Assembly: GCF_029894125.1 (NCBI RefSeq)
Contig: NZ_JARXYZ010000007.1
Span: 124,001-188,000 of the forward strand
DNA length: 64,000 nt
From: Kitasatospora sp. MAA19
GTDB taxonomy: Bacteria; Actinomycetota; Actinomycetes; Streptomycetales; Streptomycetaceae
Direction of reading: 5' to 3'
The translations under genes and the position numbers were made by a program. Position 1 is the stretch's first letter; the number at the start of each line of letters is the position of its first letter. Below are positions 47,114 to 54,897 of the stretch, piece by piece. The notes under the pieces were generated by a model. That model was given only the letters and a program-made list of their open reading frames with translations. It had not been told where the DNA came from and ran no database searches.

Positions 47114-48187
47114 TCAGCGTTCCGCGCCGGTGCCGCGCTGGGCCGCCTCGACGGTGTGGTGCAGGTCGGCGGTGGCCTCCAGGGTGGCGGCGGTGCTCAG
47201 GGCCAGGCAGGCGGCCAGCGCGATCGCGGCCGGGCGCAGCCGGGCGCCGGTGGTGGCCGGGCGGGGCTGGAGCAGGGCGGCGACCCGGCGCGGGACCGGC
47301 CCGGAGTGGGCGGCGGGGACCAGCCGGGGCCGGGCCGGCCAGGGGGAGTGGCTGGCGGCCAGGGCGGCCCGGCCGACCGCGCGGGCGGTCACCGCGCGGT
47401 CGCCGACCCGGGCGGCCGCCACCTCGTCGGCCCAGCGCTCCAGGTGGTACCCGAGGGGCGCGCGCAGCGGCCGCAGCGCCGGGTGGAGGTCGGCGGCGTG
47501 CTCGGCGAGGGCGAGGAAGACGTGGTGGCGGGCGGTCAGGTGGGCCCGTTCGTGGGCGATCAGGGCGGCCCGCTCGGGCCCGGTGAGGGCGCGCAGCATG
47601 CCGGAGGTGACCACGATCCGGCCGGGTTCGCCGGGTCGGCCGGGTCGGCGCAGCCGCCCGGGCAGGGCGAAGGCGTCGGCGCGCTCGTCGTCGAGGACGG
47701 CGAGCGGGTGCTCGCCCGGCTGGAGCAGGGCGTGGGCGCAGGCCAGGACGGCCTGCGGGGTGCGCGCCCGGCGCATGGTGGCGTGCCGGGGGCGCGTGTC
47801 CGGATGCCGGTCGTCGGCCGCCGCCGGGCAGGCCGGGAGGGCGGCCCGGGCCGCGCGCAGCTCCAGCCGGTGGCGGCGGGCGGTGCGGACGGCCTGGGCG
47901 GTCAGCGCGGCGAGCACCAGGCCGGCCGCGGCGGCCGCCGGCGGCGCGCTGGGTGCGGCGGCGGTGAGCCAGGGCAGCGACAGGTGGCCGATGGCGGCGA
48001 CCGGCGGCAGCTGGAGCAGCCCGGCGGTGGCGAGCAGGCCGAGCGAGCAGAGGGTGCCGACGGCCAGGACGGCGGCCGTCCCGGCGAGCATCCAGGCGGC
48101 GGCCCGGGGCGGCAGGGCGTCGGCGAGGCGGCGGGCCAGCGGGGCGGCCAGGAACGGCAGCAGCAGCGGGGCCCAGACGGCGATCAT
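47114..48187 (-). CDS. M56-family membrane metallopeptidase (BlaR1/MecR1-like)
   Basis: 357 residues with N-terminal membrane helices (WAPLLLPFLAAPLARRLAD; AAWMLAGTAAVLAVGTLCSL) and a zinc-protease motif H-E-R-A-H in AALIAHERAHLTARHHVFLA near residue 205. Two more helices follow. There is no C-terminal penicillin-binding sensor domain, as is usual in actinobacterial M56 proteins paired with BlaI. The ATG overlaps the BlaI stop by one base (TGATG). It probably cleaves the partner repressor upon an unknown envelope signal. Confidence 0.87.
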   Translation of the reverse strand: MIAVWAPLLLPFLAAPLARRLADALPPRAAAWMLAGTAAVLAVGTLCSLGLLATAGLLQLPPVAAIGHLSLPWLTAAAPSAPPAAAAAGLVLAALTAQAVRTARRHRLELRAARAALPACPAAADDRHPDTRPRHATMRRARTPQAVLACAHALLQPGEHPLAVLDDERADAFALPGRLRRPGRPGEPGRIVVTSGMLRALTGPERAALIAHERAHLTARHHVFLALAEHAADLHPALRPLRAPLGYHLERWADEVAAARVGDRAVTARAVGRAALAASHSPWPARPRLVPAAHSGPVPRRVAALLQPRPATTGARLRPAAIALAACLALSTAATLEATADLHHTVEAAQRGTGAER

Positions 48188-48729
48188 CACGATCCGGCCG
48201 CCCCGGGGGTTCCGTCGCCGAGGCTGGGGGCGCTGTGGCCGAAGCCGGGAATGCCGTCGCCGAGGCTGGGGGCGCTGTGGCCGAAGCCGGGAATGCCGTC
48301 GCCGAGGCCTGGGGCGCCGGCGCCGTCGCCGGGCCCTGGGGTGCCGTGGCCGAGCCCTGGGACGCCGTCGCCGAGCAGGTCGCGCAGCAGCTGCTCGTCC
48401 TCGGCGGAGAGGTCGGAGACGAAGCGGGCGAGCACGGTGGAGCGGTCGGCCTCGCGGCCGAGCTCGGTGTGCATCCGGCGGGCGGCGAGGCCCGCGGTGT
48501 CCTGGACGGTCGGGGTGTAGGCGTAGGCGCGGCCGGCCCGGGTGCGTTCCACGGTGCCCTTGTCGTGCAGCCGGGCGAGGATCGTGGCGATGGTGGTGCG
48601 GGCGAGGTCCCCGCCGAGCGCCGTCTGGACGTCCTGCGGGGTCATCGGCTGCCGGGCCGACCAGAGCGCGGCCAGCACCTCGGCCTCCAGCTCCCCGGCG
48701 GGCCGGCGGGCGGACGGTACGTCGGACAT
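48187..48729 (-). CDS. BlaI/MecI/CopY-family repressor with repeat-extended C-terminus
   Basis: 180 residues. The winged helix spans about 10-80 (GELEAEVLAALWSARQPMTP, DLARTTIATILARLHDKGTV, AYAYTPTVQDTAG). The helical dimerisation tail ends with SDLSAEDEQLLRDLLGDG near 118, where a typical BlaI stops. The remaining 60 residues are Gly/Pro/His/Ser repeats encoded by a 42-bp tandem repeat. Two inverted repeats at 48752-48788 are probable operators. It is in an operon with the M56 protease. Confidence 0.9.
   Translation of the reverse strand: MSDVPSARRPAGELEAEVLAALWSARQPMTPQDVQTALGGDLARTTIATILARLHDKGTVERTRAGRAYAYTPTVQDTAGLAARRMHTELGREADRSTVLARFVSDLSAEDEQLLRDLLGDGVPGLGHGTPGPGDGAGAPGLGDGIPGFGHSAPSLGDGIPGFGHSAPSLGDGTPGAAGS
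48212..48316. repeat. 42-bp tandem repeat in the BlaI-like gene
   Basis: Two identical 42-base units (48212-48253 and 48254-48295) and a diverged partial third. Each encodes 14 residues (of the form DGIPGFGHSAPSLG). The exact identity at DNA level points to recent duplication. Confidence 0.9.
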
Positions 48730-48751
48730 GGCGGCGCTTCCTCCAGGTTTC

Positions 48752-48788
48752 GTCTACAGTCATGTAGACCGTCTACGTCACTGTAGAC
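48752..48788. promoter_or_regulatory. Two BlaI-type operators between blaI and dedA
   Basis: GTCTACAGTCATGTAGAC (7-bp arms, 48752-48769) and GTCTACGTCACTGTAGAC (6-bp arms, 48771-48788) are adjoining inverted repeats with the TACA/TGTA core bound by BlaI-family repressors. They lie in the divergent promoter gap. Confidence 0.85.
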
Positions 48789-48844
48789 GGTCAGGGTGGG
48801 TTTCGCTGCGATCCGCCCTCCAACGTACGGGAGGTCCGCCAGCC

Positions 48845-49513
48845 TTGCTTCAGTTCCTCGCCGATCCGGCCGCTCACCTCGCGGTGAACCCGCTGGACGC
48901 GTCCTCGTTGCTCGCCGCCTTCGGCGCGCTCGGCATCGCCGTCGTGCTCTTCGCCGAGACCGGCCTGCTGGTGGGCTTCTTCCTGCCCGGCGACTCGCTG
49001 CTGTTCACCGCCGGCCTGCTCTGCGTGCCCGGCGCCACCAAGGGCCCGCAGCTGGAGCTCTACCAGGTGCTGCCCGCCGCCCTGGTCGGCGCGCTGGCCG
49101 GTGCCCAGGTCGGCTACCTGATCGGCAAGCGCGGCGGCCGCGCGCTGCTGCGCCGCACCAAGCGCAGGAGCCTGCTGGAGGGCGTCGAGCGGGCCGAGGA
49201 GCTGCTCGGCAAGTACGGCCACGGCAAGGCGATCGTGCTCGCCCGGTTCATCCCGGTGGTCCGAACGGTGCTGAACCCGCTCTGCGGCGTGCTCGAAGTG
49301 CCGGCCCGCTCGTTCACCTTCTGGCAGGTGACCGGCGGTGCGATCTGGACCGTCGGCGTGGTGCTCGCCGGGTACGGGCTCGGATCGTCGATCCCGAGCA
49401 TCGACAAATATCTGCTCCCGATCATCGGTCTGGTAGTAGTTGTCTCCGTGCTCCCCATTGTTCTCGAACTGTTCCGCGCCCGTAAGGCGCGCCGTCACGG
49501 AGGTGACGCGTGA
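48845..49513 (+). CDS. DedA-family membrane protein
   Basis: 222 residues. E-x3-L-V-G-F-F-L-P-G-D-S-L-L-F near residue 40 and the conserved arginine region IVLARFIPVVRTVLNPLCGV near 125 define the DedA/SNARE-assoc family of phospholipid/undecaprenyl-phosphate flippases. Four to five hydrophobic segments are visible. There is no ATG or GTG in the right place; TTG 48845 lies 11 bases after GGGAGG and is the likely start. Its stop overlaps the start of the PAP2 gene (GTGA). Confidence 0.88.
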   Translation: MLQFLADPAAHLAVNPLDASSLLAAFGALGIAVVLFAETGLLVGFFLPGDSLLFTAGLLCVPGATKGPQLELYQVLPAALVGALAGAQVGYLIGKRGGRALLRRTKRRSLLEGVERAEELLGKYGHGKAIVLARFIPVVRTVLNPLCGVLEVPARSFTFWQVTGGAIWTVGVVLAGYGLGSSIPSIDKYLLPIIGLVVVVSVLPIVLELFRARKARRHGGDA

Positions 49514-50181
49514 TGTCCTCTCGGGCTCTGGCCGTGTACGACGGCAGCGGCATCGACGGCTCCCTCTACACCCGGGTGAACGGGTGGGCTCAGGACGCCC
49601 CGCACTGGCTGGACGAGCTGATCAAGGTCTGGTCGGCGATCGGCCTCGGCCTGTTCGCGGTCTTCATGCTCTACGCCTGGTGGCGGGCGCGCGGCGCCGA
49701 CTCGGTGGTGATGGCCCGGGTGCTCGCCTCGCCGGTGATCGTGGTCGTCGCGTACGGCGTCAACTCGGTCCTCAAGGGCATGGTCGAGGAGGTCCGGCCG
49801 TGCGCCCAGATCCCCGGCAGCGTCTCGCTGGAGACCTGCCCGGGTGTCGGCGACTGGTCCTTCCCCAGCAACCACACCGTGATCGCCTTCGCCGCCGCCA
49901 CCGCGCTCTGGTTCGCCGACCGGCGGCTGGGCTGGATCGCCGGGATCTTCGCGGTGCTGATGGGCGCCTCCCGGGTCTGGGTCGGCGTGCACTACCCGCA
50001 CGACGTGGCCGTCGGCGCGCTGGTCGGCCTCCTGGTCGCGCTGGTGCTGGCGCCGCTCGTCGGGCGCTGCGGACCTCTGGTGGACCGGATGCGGGCGGGC
50101 GCGCTGCGCCCGCTGCTCGGCCCGGGGACGCTGCCGGTCGTCGCCCGCGGCCACGCCTCGTACGAGACCCGACGGCACTGA
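49510..50181 (+). CDS. PAP2-family membrane phosphatase
   Basis: 223 residues with all three lipid-phosphatase motifs: K-G-x5-R-P (SVLKGMVEEVRP near residue 93), P-S-N-H (FPSNHTVIAF near 120) and S-R-x5-H-Y-P-H-D (ASRVWVGVHYPHDVAVG near 157). It resembles BcrC-like undecaprenyl-diphosphatases, which fits coupling to a DedA protein in carrier-lipid recycling; the substrate is inferred. GTG 49510 overlaps dedA. Confidence 0.9.
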   Translation: MMSSRALAVYDGSGIDGSLYTRVNGWAQDAPHWLDELIKVWSAIGLGLFAVFMLYAWWRARGADSVVMARVLASPVIVVVAYGVNSVLKGMVEEVRPCAQIPGSVSLETCPGVGDWSFPSNHTVIAFAAATALWFADRRLGWIAGIFAVLMGASRVWVGVHYPHDVAVGALVGLLVALVLAPLVGRCGPLVDRMRAGALRPLLGPGTLPVVARGHASYETRRH

Positions 50182-50335
50182 TTCCGTAGCCTGCCCGTAG
50201 CCCGTCCGACCCTTGTCTGGCCGGGGTGGCGGGTAGAGCATGTGAGCCGGGCGTGGGGCCCCTTCGCGGGGAACCCGCCCGGCTCAGTCGTGCCGGGGCG
50301 CGGGAGCGCCGGGCGTGCCAGCGGAGGGAGTGCCA

Positions 50336-50848
50336 ATGCCGTACCGACTCGACATCACGCAGGGGGACTGGCCGGGCGAGTCGCCGCACAAGGGCGTCGA
50401 GGGCCTGCTCTCGGAGGCCATGGTGCTCACCCTCGCCACCGCCGGTCACGAGCACGGCCCGCACGCCAACCTGGCCTTCTTCGCGTACGACGACGACCTC
50501 GTTCTCTACTTCGTCAGCGAGCGCTCCACCCGGCACAGCCACCATCTCGCCGAGGAGGCCCGGGCCGCCGCCACCGTCTTCCTGCCGCCGCCGGTCTTCG
50601 GCGAGCAGCTGCGCGGCCTGCAGCTGACCGGCGGCGCGAGCGAGGCCTGGGGGCGGCAGGCCGAGGCGGCGCTGGCTGCCTACCAGGGGCGGTACCCGTC
50701 CTTCGCGCAGGACGAGGAGGTCCGGCGGCAGTTCCTCACCGGGGGCGGGGCGGCGGCGCTGTACCGGTTCCAGGTGGAGGAGCTGACGGCGGTGGACGAG
50801 CCGAACTTCGGGCGGCGCAACTACCTGCGGGCGCGGGTGCTGCGGTGA
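50336..50848 (+). CDS. Pyridoxamine 5'-phosphate oxidase-like FMN-binding protein
   Basis: 170 residues of split-barrel fold: LLSEAMVLTLATAGHEHGPH near residue 24, ANLAFFAYDDDLVLYFVSER near 44, and RHSHHLAEEARAAATVFLPP near 66. Residues typical of flavin or F420 binding are not decisive. It is a general PNPOx-like reductase or oxidase of unknown substrate. ATG 50336 follows GGAGGGAG. It stands alone. Confidence 0.82.
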   Translation: MPYRLDITQGDWPGESPHKGVEGLLSEAMVLTLATAGHEHGPHANLAFFAYDDDLVLYFVSERSTRHSHHLAEEARAAATVFLPPPVFGEQLRGLQLTGGASEAWGRQAEAALAAYQGRYPSFAQDEEVRRQFLTGGGAAALYRFQVEELTAVDEPNFGRRNYLRARVLR

Positions 50849-50870
50849 CGGCCCGGTGGCGGGGTCTCTG

Positions 50871-50954
50871 ATCGGGTTGCCCGGCAGGGTTACCGGGCTG
50901 GGTCGTCTGGCCGGGCTGTCTGTCCGGGTTATCCGGCCGGGTTGTCTGTACAAC
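50871..50954. repeat. Degenerate CCGGG-TT-GTCTG repeats upstream of the phosphonate genes
   Basis: Imperfect units of about 16-18 bases (GGGTTGCCCGGCA, GGGTTACCGGGCT, GGGCTGTCTGTCC, GGGTTATCCGGCC, GGGTTGTCTGTAC) run from the PNPOx-like gene to the next promoter. No coding potential is seen. Confidence 0.5.
50941..50954. promoter_or_regulatory. Inverted repeat GTTGT-N4-ACAAC before the FAD oxidoreductase
   Basis: GTTGTCTGTACAAC lies 72 bases upstream of the start. It is a possible operator for a regulator of phosphonate use; no regulator gene is adjacent in the window. Confidence 0.4.
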
Positions 50955-51025
50955 TTTTCGGGTGATTCATCTGCGGGACGTCACCCGGACGCCCCTCGGA
51001 CACCTGGCCGCATCAGCCTGGCCGC

Positions 51026-52147
51026 ATGAGAGTCATCGTCGTAGGAGCAGGCGTGCTCGGCACCATGCACGCCTGGCAGGCCGTCGAACGCGGCCACGAG
51101 GTCCTCCACCTGGAGCGCGAGACCGAGGCGCGCGGCGCCTCGGTGCGCAACTTCGGCCTGGTCTGGGTCAGCGGCCGCGCGCAGGGCGAGGAACTGGACA
51201 CCGCGCTGCGCGCCCGCGAACTGTGGGAGGGCATCGGCGCACGCGTCCCCGACCTCGGCTTCCGCGCCAACGGGTCGCTCACCGCGATCCGTACCGAGGC
51301 CGAACTCGCCGTCGCCGAACAGGCGCTCACGCTGCCGGACGCCGCCGCCCGCGGCTACCGGCTGCTCGACGCCGACCAGGCCAGGGCCGCCAACCCGGCC
51401 CTGCGCGGCAAGCTGCTCGGCGCCCTGTCGTGCGACCGCGACGCCGCCGTCGAACCCCGCACCGCCCAGCCCGCGCTGCGCGCCGCCCTGCAGGCCACCG
51501 GCCGCTACACCTTCCTGCCCGGCCGCGAGGTCCGCGACGTGATCGGCGAGAACGCCGTCCGCGACGACCACGGCGACGTCCACACCGGCGACCTGGTCAT
51601 CCTCTGCACCGGCGCCTGGCTCGGCGGCCTCGTCCGCGAACTCGCCCCCGCCCTGCCCGTCCGCCGGGTCCGGCTGCAGATGATGCAGACCGACCCGCTC
51701 GGCGAGACCCTCACCACCTCCGTCGCCGACGGCGACAGCTTCCGCTACTACCCCGCCTTCGCGGGCAGCGCCCTGGACCGCCTGCGCGAGACCCAGCCGC
51801 AGCCGGACGTCGCCGCCGAGCACAAGATGCAGCTGCTCATGGTCCAGCGCCGTGACGGCGGCCTCACCATCGGCGACACCCACGAGTACGACCAGCCGTT
51901 CGGCTTCGACGTCGTCGAGGACCCGTACGACCACCTGGTCGGCGTCGCCGAGGAACTGCTCGGCCGCCCGCTGCCGCGCGTGCGCCGCCGCTGGGCCGGG
52001 GTGTACGCCCAGTGCGTCGACACCACCCGGGTCGTCCACCGCGAACGCGTCCGCGACGGAGTCTGGCTGGTCACCGGCCCCGGCGGCCGCGGTATGACCT
52101 GCTCTCCGGCCATCGCCGAGACCACCGCTGAACTCGCAAATCTGTAA
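51026..52147 (+). CDS. FAD-dependent oxidoreductase of the phosphonate-associated TIGR03364 type
   Basis: 373 residues of DAO fold: the dinucleotide motif RVIVVGAGVLGTMHAWQAVE at residues 2-21, VRNFGLVWVSGRAQGEEL near 41, and the C-terminal FAD-binding VTGPGGRGMTCSPAIAE near 350. The R-N-F-G-L-x-W-x-S-G segment and the linkage to a PhnX-like hydrolase identify the proposed phosphonate-catabolic clade; by analogy it would oxidatively deaminate an aminophosphonate. ATG 51026. It is 11 bases upstream of the hydrolase gene. Confidence 0.87.
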   Translation: MRVIVVGAGVLGTMHAWQAVERGHEVLHLERETEARGASVRNFGLVWVSGRAQGEELDTALRARELWEGIGARVPDLGFRANGSLTAIRTEAELAVAEQALTLPDAAARGYRLLDADQARAANPALRGKLLGALSCDRDAAVEPRTAQPALRAALQATGRYTFLPGREVRDVIGENAVRDDHGDVHTGDLVILCTGAWLGGLVRELAPALPVRRVRLQMMQTDPLGETLTTSVADGDSFRYYPAFAGSALDRLRETQPQPDVAAEHKMQLLMVQRRDGGLTIGDTHEYDQPFGFDVVEDPYDHLVGVAEELLGRPLPRVRRRWAGVYAQCVDTTRVVHRERVRDGVWLVTGPGGRGMTCSPAIAETTAELANL

Positions 52148-52158
52148 GGGTAGTTGAC

Positions 52159-52833
52159 ATGTCTCCTGATATCCGCCTGGTCGTCCTCGACATGGCCGGC
52201 ACCACCGTGGCCGACGACGGTCTCGTCGAGCAGGCCTTCGGCGCCGCCGCCGCCACGCTCGGCGTCGAGGCCGGCAGCCCCGCCTACGAGCCCATGCTGG
52301 CGCACGTGCGCGCCACCATGGGCGAGTCCAAGATCTCCGTCTTCCGGCACCTGTTCGGCGAGGAGGAGAAGGCCCAGCAGGCCAACACCGCCTTCGAGGC
52401 CGCCTACCACGACCTCGTCGACGCCGGCCACTGCGCCGCCCTGCCCGGCGCCGCCGAGGCCATCGCCGAACTCCGCGGCCGGGGCCGGAAGGTCGTCCTC
52501 ACCACCGGCTTCTCCCGGGCCACCCAGGACCGCATCCTCACCGCGCTCGGCTGGCAGTCCATCGCCGACCTCACCCTCTGCCCCGCCGAGGCCGGCCGCG
52601 GCCGCCCGTACCCGGACCTCGCGCTCACCGCGCTGCTGCGCACCGGGGTTGACTCGGTGCGGCAGATCGCGGTCGCCGGGGACACCGGCTACGACATGCT
52701 GACCGGTGTGCGGGCGGGCGCGTCGGTCGTCGCCGGCGTCCTCACCGGCGCCCACGACGAGGCCCGCCTGCGCGCCGACGGGGCGACCCACGTGCTCGGC
52801 TCGGTGGCGGAACTGCCGTCGCTGCTCGGCTAG
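52159..52833 (+). CDS. Phosphonatase-like HAD hydrolase (PhnX-related, TIGR03351 type)
   Basis: 224 residues. HAD motif I is VVLDMAGTTVADDG near residue 8 (the nucleophile Asp followed by M-A-G-T-T, as in phosphonatases), motif II VLTTGFSR near 112, motif III with Arg-Pro-Tyr-Pro (RGRPYPD) near 149, and motif IV VAGDTGYDMLTGVRAG near 173. The Schiff-base lysine of true phosphonoacetaldehyde hydrolase is not obvious, as expected for this sister clade. It forms an operon with the FAD oxidoreductase. Confidence 0.87.
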   Translation: MSPDIRLVVLDMAGTTVADDGLVEQAFGAAAATLGVEAGSPAYEPMLAHVRATMGESKISVFRHLFGEEEKAQQANTAFEAAYHDLVDAGHCAALPGAAEAIAELRGRGRKVVLTTGFSRATQDRILTALGWQSIADLTLCPAEAGRGRPYPDLALTALLRTGVDSVRQIAVAGDTGYDMLTGVRAGASVVAGVLTGAHDEARLRADGATHVLGSVAELPSLLG

Positions 52834-52852
52834 AGGCGGTTGGTCCAGCGCG

Positions 52853-53506
52853 CTACGGGTGGGCGGAGTCGCGGGGGGTGCCCCGGACTCCGCCCACCCG
52901 GCTGAACGGGACCCGCCGCGGGCGACCGTTGCGGACCACGGCCACGCCCAGACCGCCGACGGCCGCCATCAGGACGGCGTCCAGGCCGCCGGCGATGGCC
53001 AGGTCCTTCGAGAAGTCGATGTCGTCAGGGGTGCGCGCGGCCGCGACGCCCCTGGGGTCGTAGCGGACGGTGAGCCGGTCGCCGACCGCGTGCGAGTGGA
53101 GGCCCCCGTACACCGTGCCGTTCGGGATCGGCACGCCCCACTCGTCGGCGAGGTCGTACGTCGAGTCCGGGTGCTTGCTCTCGGGGTGGTCGTGTGCCGC
53201 CGTGATCCGGGCTGAGGTGGTGACCCCGGTGGTGTTCAGGACCACCGCGTCCCGGGCCGCGATCACCTCTCCCAGCGCGCCGCCCCACAGCGCGACGGAC
53301 AGGATCGCCACCCAACAGCCCACCACCCCGACCAGCCGGACGACGCCCACGATCCAGGCGACCCCGACAACCAGCCCGAGCAGCCACGCCAGGCCCCCGC
53401 TGACGTACGTGCTCAGCAGCACCAGCCCGAACGTCCCCACCGGCACCGCCGCCACCAGCGCGCCCGCCAACGCGATGGTTCTGCGGCGGCTTCTCTCCCT
53501 GGCCAT
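52853..53506 (-). CDS. DUF3592-like membrane protein
   Basis: 217 residues from ATG 53506. Four hydrophobic segments flank a small beta domain of about 75 residues. It includes TGVTTSARITAAHDHPES and AVGDRLTVRYDPRGVAAART, the R/V-x-D-P-x-G pattern seen in DUF3592 proteins that sit with type VII or polymorphic-toxin genes. A paralog-like protein is at 56820-57719. It is the last gene of the leftward island; its 3' end carries the terminator stem. Confidence 0.75.
   Translation of the reverse strand: MARERSRRRTIALAGALVAAVPVGTFGLVLLSTYVSGGLAWLLGLVVGVAWIVGVVRLVGVVGCWVAILSVALWGGALGEVIAARDAVVLNTTGVTTSARITAAHDHPESKHPDSTYDLADEWGVPIPNGTVYGGLHSHAVGDRLTVRYDPRGVAAARTPDDIDFSKDLAIAGGLDAVLMAAVGGLGVAVVRNGRPRRVPFSRVGGVRGTPRDSAHP
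52857..52899. terminator. Terminator stem inside the 3' end of the DUF3592-like gene
   Basis: A perfect 14-bp stem (52857-52870 with 52886-52899) shared by the convergent hydrolase and DUF3592-like transcripts. It lies within the last 47 bases of the latter's coding sequence. Confidence 0.8.
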
Positions 53507-53727
53507 GGCGGCCCCCGATCTCCCTACGACGAGGTGGAAGGCTACGCCCGGATCCTGACGGCCTCCGGGCGGGGTCCCGGTCATCGGCGGCGACGCCGGA
53601 TGGCGAGTTCAGCGAGGCCGACGCTCGTCAGGACGGCGACGGCGGCGCCGGGGAGGGCGAAGTCGGTGGGCCGGTGTACTCGGGGCGGGTGGTCCACTCG
53701 ACGCCGCCGCCCACAAAGGCTGAAGCC

Positions 53728-54015
53728 TCAATCGGGTGGGATCGGAACTTCCTCGGAGCCGAGGAGGAGGTACGCGTGAACCTTCTCCAGATACGCGTAC
53801 ATTTCCTCGTCTGTCTCGAACTCGACCCAGGTGAGTTCGCAGTACTCGCCCCGGGTGAGGTCCCGCTCCTCGAAGAGTTGCTTGAACCATTTCTGCAGGT
53901 CCTCGCCCCATACGGGGTTCGACATGTTGATGGTCCTCTTGATGCGCTCCAGGTAGGAGTGAGCCATCTCGACGTTCAGATACTGCTGCATGAATCCGGC
54001 GAGTTCTGGTTCCAT
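53728..54015 (-). CDS. Immunity protein 3 of the toxin array
   Basis: 95-residue acidic, helical protein: PELAGFMQQYLNVEMAHSYL at the start, LTRGEYCELTWVEFETDEEM near 55, YAYLEKVHAYLL near 75, ending EEVPIPPD. It is clearly homologous to immunity 1 (54609-54890) and to the immunity-like half of 54023-54643. It starts eight bases after the orphan toxin-tip stop, the same spacing as toxin to immunity 1. The family resembles CdiI-type immunity proteins of contact-dependent inhibition; neutralisation of the linked toxin tip is inferred. Confidence 0.78.
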   Translation of the reverse strand: MEPELAGFMQQYLNVEMAHSYLERIKRTINMSNPVWGEDLQKWFKQLFEERDLTRGEYCELTWVEFETDEEMYAYLEKVHAYLLLGSEEVPIPPD

Positions 54016-54022
54016 GATGTCC

Positions 54023-54643
54023 TTACGGGTGCTTTCCCTGTGCGGGATTCGCATAGGAAGTGACGAGATGCCACTTTCCATGTGCATCAGGTTCGTAGAA
54101 GGTGGCGATATTTCCGCCTTCGAAGTCGACCGGCAGGTAGCGGCTCGGATCTTGTGGGTCCTTGTAGAAGCCGGTGAACCGCTTGTGCCCCTCGGGGCCG
54201 AGGATATCTTCGGACACACTGGTGCGATGGCCGGAAAGATCGACTCCGTCCTCAGGGACGCTCTTCGTGACCCTGCTCAAGGGCTGTTCTTGGTCCACCA
54301 CGTCGCGCACACGATGACTTGTGTCATCGAAGGCCGCCCGCTCGCGCTTGTCGAGGTAGGCATGGACCTTCGTCAGGTAGGCGTACATGTCGTCGTCGGT
54401 CTCGAAGTCGATCCAGGTGTTCAGGCAGAACTCGCTGCGCGGCATGGTCCGTTCGGCGAGCATCCGCTCGAAGATCCGCTGGAGGGCGTCGTGCGAAGGG
54501 AAGCTGGAGATCGTGCGCCGGGTTCCGAGCAGGTGGTACGGGACGGCTGTTTCGACGTTCAGATATACCTGCAGGAAGCTGGACAGGTCGTCCCACTGCC
54601 CGGATTTCTCATTCGGGCGGGATCGGGAGCTCCTCGCGGTCAA
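54023..54643 (-). pseudogene. Immunity-like domain fused in frame to a truncated second toxin tip
   Basis: One open frame of 206 codons. Residues about 20-105 match the immunity proteins (FLQVYLNVETA, MLAERTMPRSEFCLNTWIDF, ETDDDMYAYLTKVHAYL). The rest matches the last 85 residues of the toxin at 54898, including RFTGFYKDPQDPSRYLPVDF unchanged and the ending SYANPAQGKHP. The toxin part lacks the upstream half of the tip with its histidine motif. The only in-frame start is a TTG that lies inside immunity 1, so expression is doubtful. I read it as a recombination remnant of an orphan toxin/immunity cassette. Confidence 0.75.
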
Positions 54644-54890
54644 GGAAGAAATATGCGTAAACCTTCGTCAGGTAGGCGTACATGTCGTCGTCGGTCTCGA
54701 AGTCGACCCAGGTTCGTTCGCAGTACTCGCCCCGGGTCATGCTTCGCTCGGCGAGCATCTGCTCGAACAGGCGTCGCTGCTTCTCGCGCCAGCCGGATGT
54801 TCTGACGACTTCCTTGATGCCGTCCATATAGGAATATGCGACTTCGACGTTGAGGTATTGCTCGAAGAATCCTGCCAGATCGGGGTCCAT
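54609..54890 (-). CDS. Immunity protein 1, cognate to the full-length toxin
   Basis: 93 residues: PDLAGFFEQYLNVEVAYSYM, SMTRGEYCERTWVDFETDDD, YAYLTKVYAYFFL, ending EELPIPPE. It starts seven bases after the toxin stop, the tight spacing expected of a toxin-immunity pair. It shares roughly half of its residues with immunity 3. No signal peptide or membrane helix is seen, so it acts in the cytoplasm, where the toxin's tip would act. Confidence 0.8.
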   Translation of the reverse strand: MDPDLAGFFEQYLNVEVAYSYMDGIKEVVRTSGWREKQRRLFEQMLAERSMTRGEYCERTWVDFETDDDMYAYLTKVYAYFFLDREELPIPPE

Positions 54891-54897
54891 GACGTCC

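Noticed and set aside
50955-51010. PHO-box-like TCAT and TCAC cores upstream of the phosphonate FAD oxidoreductase
   Set aside because: The cores are 14 bases apart, not 11, and the flanks do not fit the PhoP repeat.
54643-54643. Taking the immunity-toxin fusion as a normal gene
   Set aside because: The only start is TTG deep inside immunity 1 without a ribosome site, and the toxin half is incomplete.
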